A DNA stretch of 64,000 nucleotides from NCBI RefSeq assembly GCF_965233615.1, contig NZ_OZ247495.1; one strand, 5' to 3'. The position numbers were made by a program, and so were the translations under genes. This DNA is from Pelagibius sp028280305 (GTDB lineage Bacteria > Pseudomonadota > Alphaproteobacteria > Kiloniellales > Kiloniellaceae). Positions 60,639 to 64,000 of this stretch are shown piece after piece. Numbering within the stretch: the stretch's first letter is position 1; each line of letters opens with the position of its first letter. The notes beneath the pieces were generated by a model, which worked only from the letters and a program-made list of their open reading frames with translations, ran no database searches and was not told the DNA's origin.

Positions 60639-60876
60639 CTCTATTGGTCACTTTACGGCGGCGGTCGAGCCATGTCACGTTGGCGCAAGGTCGCAGTCTG
60701 CCTCAAAAAATCTGCCTCTTATGGGTCAGGCCGGGTCCATGGAACAAGAGATAAAGCGCCGACCGGGCCGTTACCAGCGTTTCGGCGCCGGAACGGAAGC
60801 TTTGCGAGGTGTTATTCAGGCGTCAATCGGGCAGGCAGACCCGGGTCCGGCGCGCAGCGGGGGCAACAGAAAAACA

Positions 60877-61830
60877 ATGACAGTGCAAGAGCAGGCCGGC
60901 CCCGAGCAAGCCGACCAGGGGCAGGCTGGGCCAGATGAAAGCGGCGGGCGGCAGAAGGCCCTGGTTTTTCAGGATTACGACCAGGCGGCACTGGATGCCG
61001 AGCTCAATCTTCGGGCCCGCTGGCCGGACCACCCGGCCTTCTTCGCGCGCTGGGCGGAGGATTCGGCGGCGGTTCGCGCCGAACGCGGCGGTCTGTTCGA
61101 TCTCGCCTATGGATCTGAAGCCGCCGAGACCCTCGACCTTTTTCCGGCAGAGGGAGCGGCGCCCGCGCCCCTCCACGTCTTCATTCACGGCGGCTACTGG
61201 CAGGCGCTGGACAAGGGTGACTACAGCTATCTGGCACCGCCCTTCGTCGAGCGCGGCATCGCCTTTGCCAGCCTGAACTACGGTCTCGCGCCGAATACGG
61301 ACATCGGCACCATGATCGCCCAGGTCCGCCGCGCCCTGGCGTGGCTCTATCGCAAAGCCGGGGACCACGGGATCGATCCGCAAAGGATCTGCGTTTCCGG
61401 CCATTCCGCCGGCGGACATCTGGCGGCCATGGCGCTTGCCACCGACTGGCCGGCAATCGACCCTGCCCTGCCCCGCCGTCTGCTGGCCGGCGGTTGCTCG
61501 GTTTCCGGTGTCTACGATCTGGAGCCGGTGCGGCTCAGCTATCACAACCAGATCCTGGGGATTCCGCCTGAAAAGGCGAAGGGCTGGAGCCCGCTTCATG
61601 CGCTGCCGGACGAAGCCGCGCCGCTGATCATTGCTGTCGGCTCGCAGGAAACCGATGAATTCCGCCGCCAGCATGCGGCCTATGCCGCGGCCTGGCGCGG
61701 ACAGGGCCTCGCGCTTCACGACGTCGCCCTGCCGGACCGCCACCATTTCAGTGCGGTCGATGCCCTGGGCGAGCCGAATCATCCGCTTTTCGCTGCGCTG
61801 CAACAGATGTTGGCCGGGCAGCTTCCTTGA
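60877..61830 (+). CDS. Alpha/beta hydrolase, kynurenine formamidase / arylesterase type
   Basis: The 317-residue protein has the HGGYW motif at 104-108 (oxyanion hole), nucleophile Ser177 in VSGHSAGGHLAAM and a C-terminal His in LPDRHHFSAVDALGEPN. HGGYW with GHSAGG is typical of kynurenine formamidase-like and acetyl-hydrolase family members; the substrate is not fixed by sequence. ATG 60877 gives a natural start with a GA-rich leader; an open frame far upstream is antisense to ribA and rejected. The N-terminal 30 residues are Gln/Gly-rich and probably unstructured. Confidence 0.87.
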   Translation: MTVQEQAGPEQADQGQAGPDESGGRQKALVFQDYDQAALDAELNLRARWPDHPAFFARWAEDSAAVRAERGGLFDLAYGSEAAETLDLFPAEGAAPAPLHVFIHGGYWQALDKGDYSYLAPPFVERGIAFASLNYGLAPNTDIGTMIAQVRRALAWLYRKAGDHGIDPQRICVSGHSAGGHLAAMALATDWPAIDPALPRRLLAGGCSVSGVYDLEPVRLSYHNQILGIPPEKAKGWSPLHALPDEAAPLIIAVGSQETDEFRRQHAAYAAAWRGQGLALHDVALPDRHHFSAVDALGEPNHPLFAALQQMLAGQLP

Positions 61831-61892
61831 ACCGTGGCTTGAGCGGTGCTATCTCACAATTTACAGGGGGTCCGAGTGGATTTAGGAGACGG

Positions 61893-62597
61893 ATGTCGGG
61901 TATGAGCGGCGCCAGCGGCAAGAAGATTCTTCTCGTCGACGATGATTCGGCGCTTCGTCAATCGCTTAGCGAACAGCTGCGTTTGCACGAAGAATTCGAT
62001 ACCGCCGAGGCGGAAACTGCAGCTTCCGGGTTGGAAATGGCGAAGGCGGACTATTACGACCTGATCCTGCTCGACGTCGGCCTGCCGGATATGGACGGGC
62101 GCGAGGTCTGCCGGCTGATGCGGCGCGGCGGCGTCAAGTCGCCGATCATCATGCTGACGGCGGCTGAATCCGATGCCGATACCATCCTGGCCCTCGATGC
62201 CGGCGCCAACGACTACGTCACCAAGCCGTTTCGTCTGGGTGTCCTGCTGGCCCGCATGCGCGCCCAACTGCGCCAGCACGAACAGAGCGAGGACGCGGTT
62301 TTCACCATCGGCCCCTATACCTTTCGGCCCAGCGCCAAGCTGCTCACGCACGGCGAGTCCAAGAAAAAGGTGCGGCTGACCGAGAAGGAAACCTCGATCC
62401 TGAAGTACCTCTATCGCAGCGGCGATACCGTGGTCGGCCGCGACAAGCTGCTCGGCGAGGTCTGGGGCTACAACGCCGGGGTCACCACCCATACGCTGGA
62501 AACCCACGTTTACCGGCTGCGCCAGAAAATCGAGAGCGATCCCTCGGCGGCCGAGATCCTGGTCACCGAACCCGGCGGCTATCGCCTGGTGCCTTAA
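61893..62597 (+). CDS. OmpR family response regulator
   Basis: The 234-residue protein has a receiver domain (10-125) with acidic pair DDD (16-18), phospho-acceptor Asp61 in LILLDVGLPDMDG, Thr89 and Lys111 (YVTKPF), then an OmpR winged-helix domain with RLTEKETSILKYLYRSGD and THTLETHVYRLRQKIESD. A strong AGGAG site is upstream of ATG 61893. No histidine kinase gene is adjacent, so it is an orphan here. Its close relatives in alphaproteobacteria are widely conserved, but I cannot name this one. Confidence 0.93.
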   Translation: MSGMSGASGKKILLVDDDSALRQSLSEQLRLHEEFDTAEAETAASGLEMAKADYYDLILLDVGLPDMDGREVCRLMRRGGVKSPIIMLTAAESDADTILALDAGANDYVTKPFRLGVLLARMRAQLRQHEQSEDAVFTIGPYTFRPSAKLLTHGESKKKVRLTEKETSILKYLYRSGDTVVGRDKLLGEVWGYNAGVTTHTLETHVYRLRQKIESDPSAAEILVTEPGGYRLVP

Positions 62598-62618
62598 CCG
62601 AGAGCGGCTCGCGGCTCG

Positions 62619-62756
62619 CTAGAGCAGATCCGGGTTTGATGGAATCGCGTTAGCGATCCATCCAGCCCGGTGAATCTGCTCTATCCATTTAATGTCGATC
62701 GGATCATGTTTTGGCGCGACCACCAAGTGGTTCCGTCAAAACATGATCCGATCTAG
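62619..62756 (-). repeat. CTAG-bounded double-hairpin element, copy C (inverted)
   Basis: It runs from CTAGAGCAGATCCGGG to CATGATCCGATCTAG and is the reverse complement of copies A and B with small differences. It separates the response-regulator and MFS genes and overlaps the 3' end of the MFS gene. Confidence 0.88.
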
Positions 62757-63993
62757 GGGCCTGCAGTTCCCGGCGCACCCGGGGCGCCACCGCCAGCAGC
62801 ACGGCGGCCAGGGCCGCGGCCAGGGTCGTGAGGCCGCCGAAGACCAGGCTGCCCGCCCCCCAGTCGCCGGACCACTTCACCATCTGCGCCAGCAGCAGCG
62901 GGCCCATCAGAACCCCCAGATTGCGCCCGGTCATGATGCCGCCGAAGGCACGGGCGGTCTGGCCCGGTCCGTCGGTCAGCACCGTCGGCAGGGCGAAGAG
63001 GCAGGTTGGCGCAATGCCGGCGGCAACGCCGTAGAATACCAATGAAATCAAGCCGCTGAGGCCGCCGCCGGTATAGGGCAGCAGCCACCACAGCACGGCC
63101 TGCAGCAAAACCGCCCCCAGCAACAGGCGCTCCGGCGCCAGGCCGCCGCGCAGCATGAAGCCGGTTGCAACATTGAACAGGGCGACGAAGACGACGGGCA
63201 AAAGATAGAACCAGAGCGCGGTTTCCACCGGCATTGCCAGGACTGCCACCAGGTATTCCGGCAGCCAGGTCATATAGGCGAGATACTGGCCGGACCACAG
63301 CATGAAGACCGCGGCGGTCAGCACCAGGCCTTGGCGCTGGCGGCGGCTCCAGGCCTGCGGCTGCGGCTTTTGCTTCTCCGGCGCTGCGGCGCGCTTCGCC
63401 GTTTGCCGTCTTGCCGCCCAGGTCCAGGCGGCCAGGAGGAGCGCCAGGGCGATGCTGGCCTGCCACAGCAGGGCCCACCCGTCGACAGGGCCGCCGGCAG
63501 CAAGAGCCAGGGGTGCAAGCAGAGCGGCCAGCAACTGTCCGGCGGGCATCCAGGCGGCGACCAGCCCGATAACCAGGGCGCGGTGTTGAGGCGCGGCGGC
63601 GCTGGTTGCCAGGGCTGCACCGGTCACCGCGAGGATGGCGAAGGCTGCCCCTTCAAGGCCGCGGCCGAGCAGCACCACTGCCCCCAGTTGGGGCGCGGCG
63701 AGACTGACCAGGGTGCCGCAGGCCATCAGCGGCAGGGCCAGCAAGGCCAGGTTCAGCGGGCCATCCTCTTCGGCCCGCCGGCCGATCCAGATCGACAGAC
63801 CGATGCCCAGGGCGGCATAGACCGACATGAAGCCGCCGGCCAGGACCGGATCATAGGCATAGCGGTCGAGCAGCAGCGGCAGCACCACCGGCAGCTTGAA
63901 CTGCGAGAAAGCCGCGAAAATCAGCAATGCCAGCCCGAGCGCGATGATCGCGGTGCGGCTCTCCGCCCCCCGGGTCACCCGCTGCCGCCCCAT
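62704..63993 (-). CDS. MFS transporter (repeat-encoded C-terminus)
   Basis: The 429-residue protein has about 12 hydrophobic segments with the MFS-like A motif between helices 2 and 3 (IWIGRRAEEDG), long N-terminal helices (LGLALLIFAAFSQFKLPVVL), and a cytoplasmic loop about 195-215 (RRQTAKRAAAPEKQKPQPQA). The substrate is unknown. Its last 16 or so residues (RSDHVLTEPLGGRAKT) and stop codon are encoded by CTAG element copy C. ATG 63993 is near the window edge; a start further upstream cannot be excluded. Confidence 0.87.
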   Translation of the reverse strand: MGRQRVTRGAESRTAIIALGLALLIFAAFSQFKLPVVLPLLLDRYAYDPVLAGGFMSVYAALGIGLSIWIGRRAEEDGPLNLALLALPLMACGTLVSLAAPQLGAVVLLGRGLEGAAFAILAVTGAALATSAAAPQHRALVIGLVAAWMPAGQLLAALLAPLALAAGGPVDGWALLWQASIALALLLAAWTWAARRQTAKRAAAPEKQKPQPQAWSRRQRQGLVLTAAVFMLWSGQYLAYMTWLPEYLVAVLAMPVETALWFYLLPVVFVALFNVATGFMLRGGLAPERLLLGAVLLQAVLWWLLPYTGGGLSGLISLVFYGVAAGIAPTCLFALPTVLTDGPGQTARAFGGIMTGRNLGVLMGPLLLAQMVKWSGDWGAGSLVFGGLTTLAAALAAVLLAVAPRVRRELQAPRSDHVLTEPLGGRAKT

Positions 63994-64000
63994 GAGACCG

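Noticed and set aside
60639..60876. FMN riboswitch or transcript leader upstream of ribA
   Set aside because: No recognisable riboswitch core or hairpin set was seen in the 238-bp gap.

Overview
The window is 64 kb of GC-rich chromosomal DNA from an alphaproteobacterium, most likely a free-living Rhodospirillales/Kiloniellales-type organism. This rests on gene order (maf-ppsR divergent from hemE-hemH-hemJ-rho; mnmE-mnmG-rsmG-parA-parB facing holA-lptE-leuS; fxsA/secB-Tim44-MltA-Smr next to hslVU and his genes), on the single-domain HisB, the phasin, DUF3576 and the extended RibA, and on the strong GC3 bias that creates long antisense open frames. It is mainly core genome. I recognise about 68 protein genes and no rRNA, tRNA or CRISPR array.

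Layout. 1-6 kb: end of gshB, a phasin gene, comM, two small genes, an alpha/beta hydrolase and a winged-helix regulator, separated by GC-rich palindromic repeats. 6-12.8 kb: a leftward histidine block (hisB, hisH, GNAT, hisA, hisF, hisE, HIT protein) divergent from hslV-hslU. 13-25.5 kb: PAS and XRE genes, Smr, a lutABC-type lactate oxidation operon, mltA, Tim44-like, fxsA, a phosphatase and secB, then dnaQ-coaE-aroE-maf-ppsR. 25.55-26.07 kb: a 517-bp gene-free region that I propose as the chromosome origin. 26-30 kb: hemE-hemH-hemJ-rho. 30-40 kb: accessory metabolism (LysR/MttB-like methyltransferase, aldo/keto reductase, LysR/alpha-beta hydrolase, quinone oxidoreductase/dienelactone hydrolase, ogt/DUF255). 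40.5-51.3 kb: tRNA modification and partition cluster with two perfect parS sites, then holA-lptE-leuS. 51.4-64 kb: lipoproteins, a porin, twin sulfotransferases, a YggS protein, an L,D-transpeptidase, a low-complexity unknown, an IS5/IS427-type insertion sequence at the ribA stop codon, ribA, an esterase, a response regulator and an MFS transporter.

How it fits together. Genes left of about 25.8 kb are mostly leftward and those right of it start rightward, as expected of leading-strand genes diverging from an origin. The parABS cluster within 20 kb agrees. The haem, histidine, coenzyme A, shikimate and riboflavin genes are housekeeping. The lut operon, MttB-like enzyme, hydrolases and sulfotransferases suggest use of small organic acids, quaternary amines and other environmental carbon.

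I found no clearly new multi-gene system. The best leads are the candidate origin, an approximately 140-bp CTAG-bounded palindromic repeat family (one copy splits another repeat, one encodes the C-terminus and stop of the MFS gene, one abuts the IS), a TGGT-N3-ACCA operator before lutABC, and the adjacent sulfotransferase pair.
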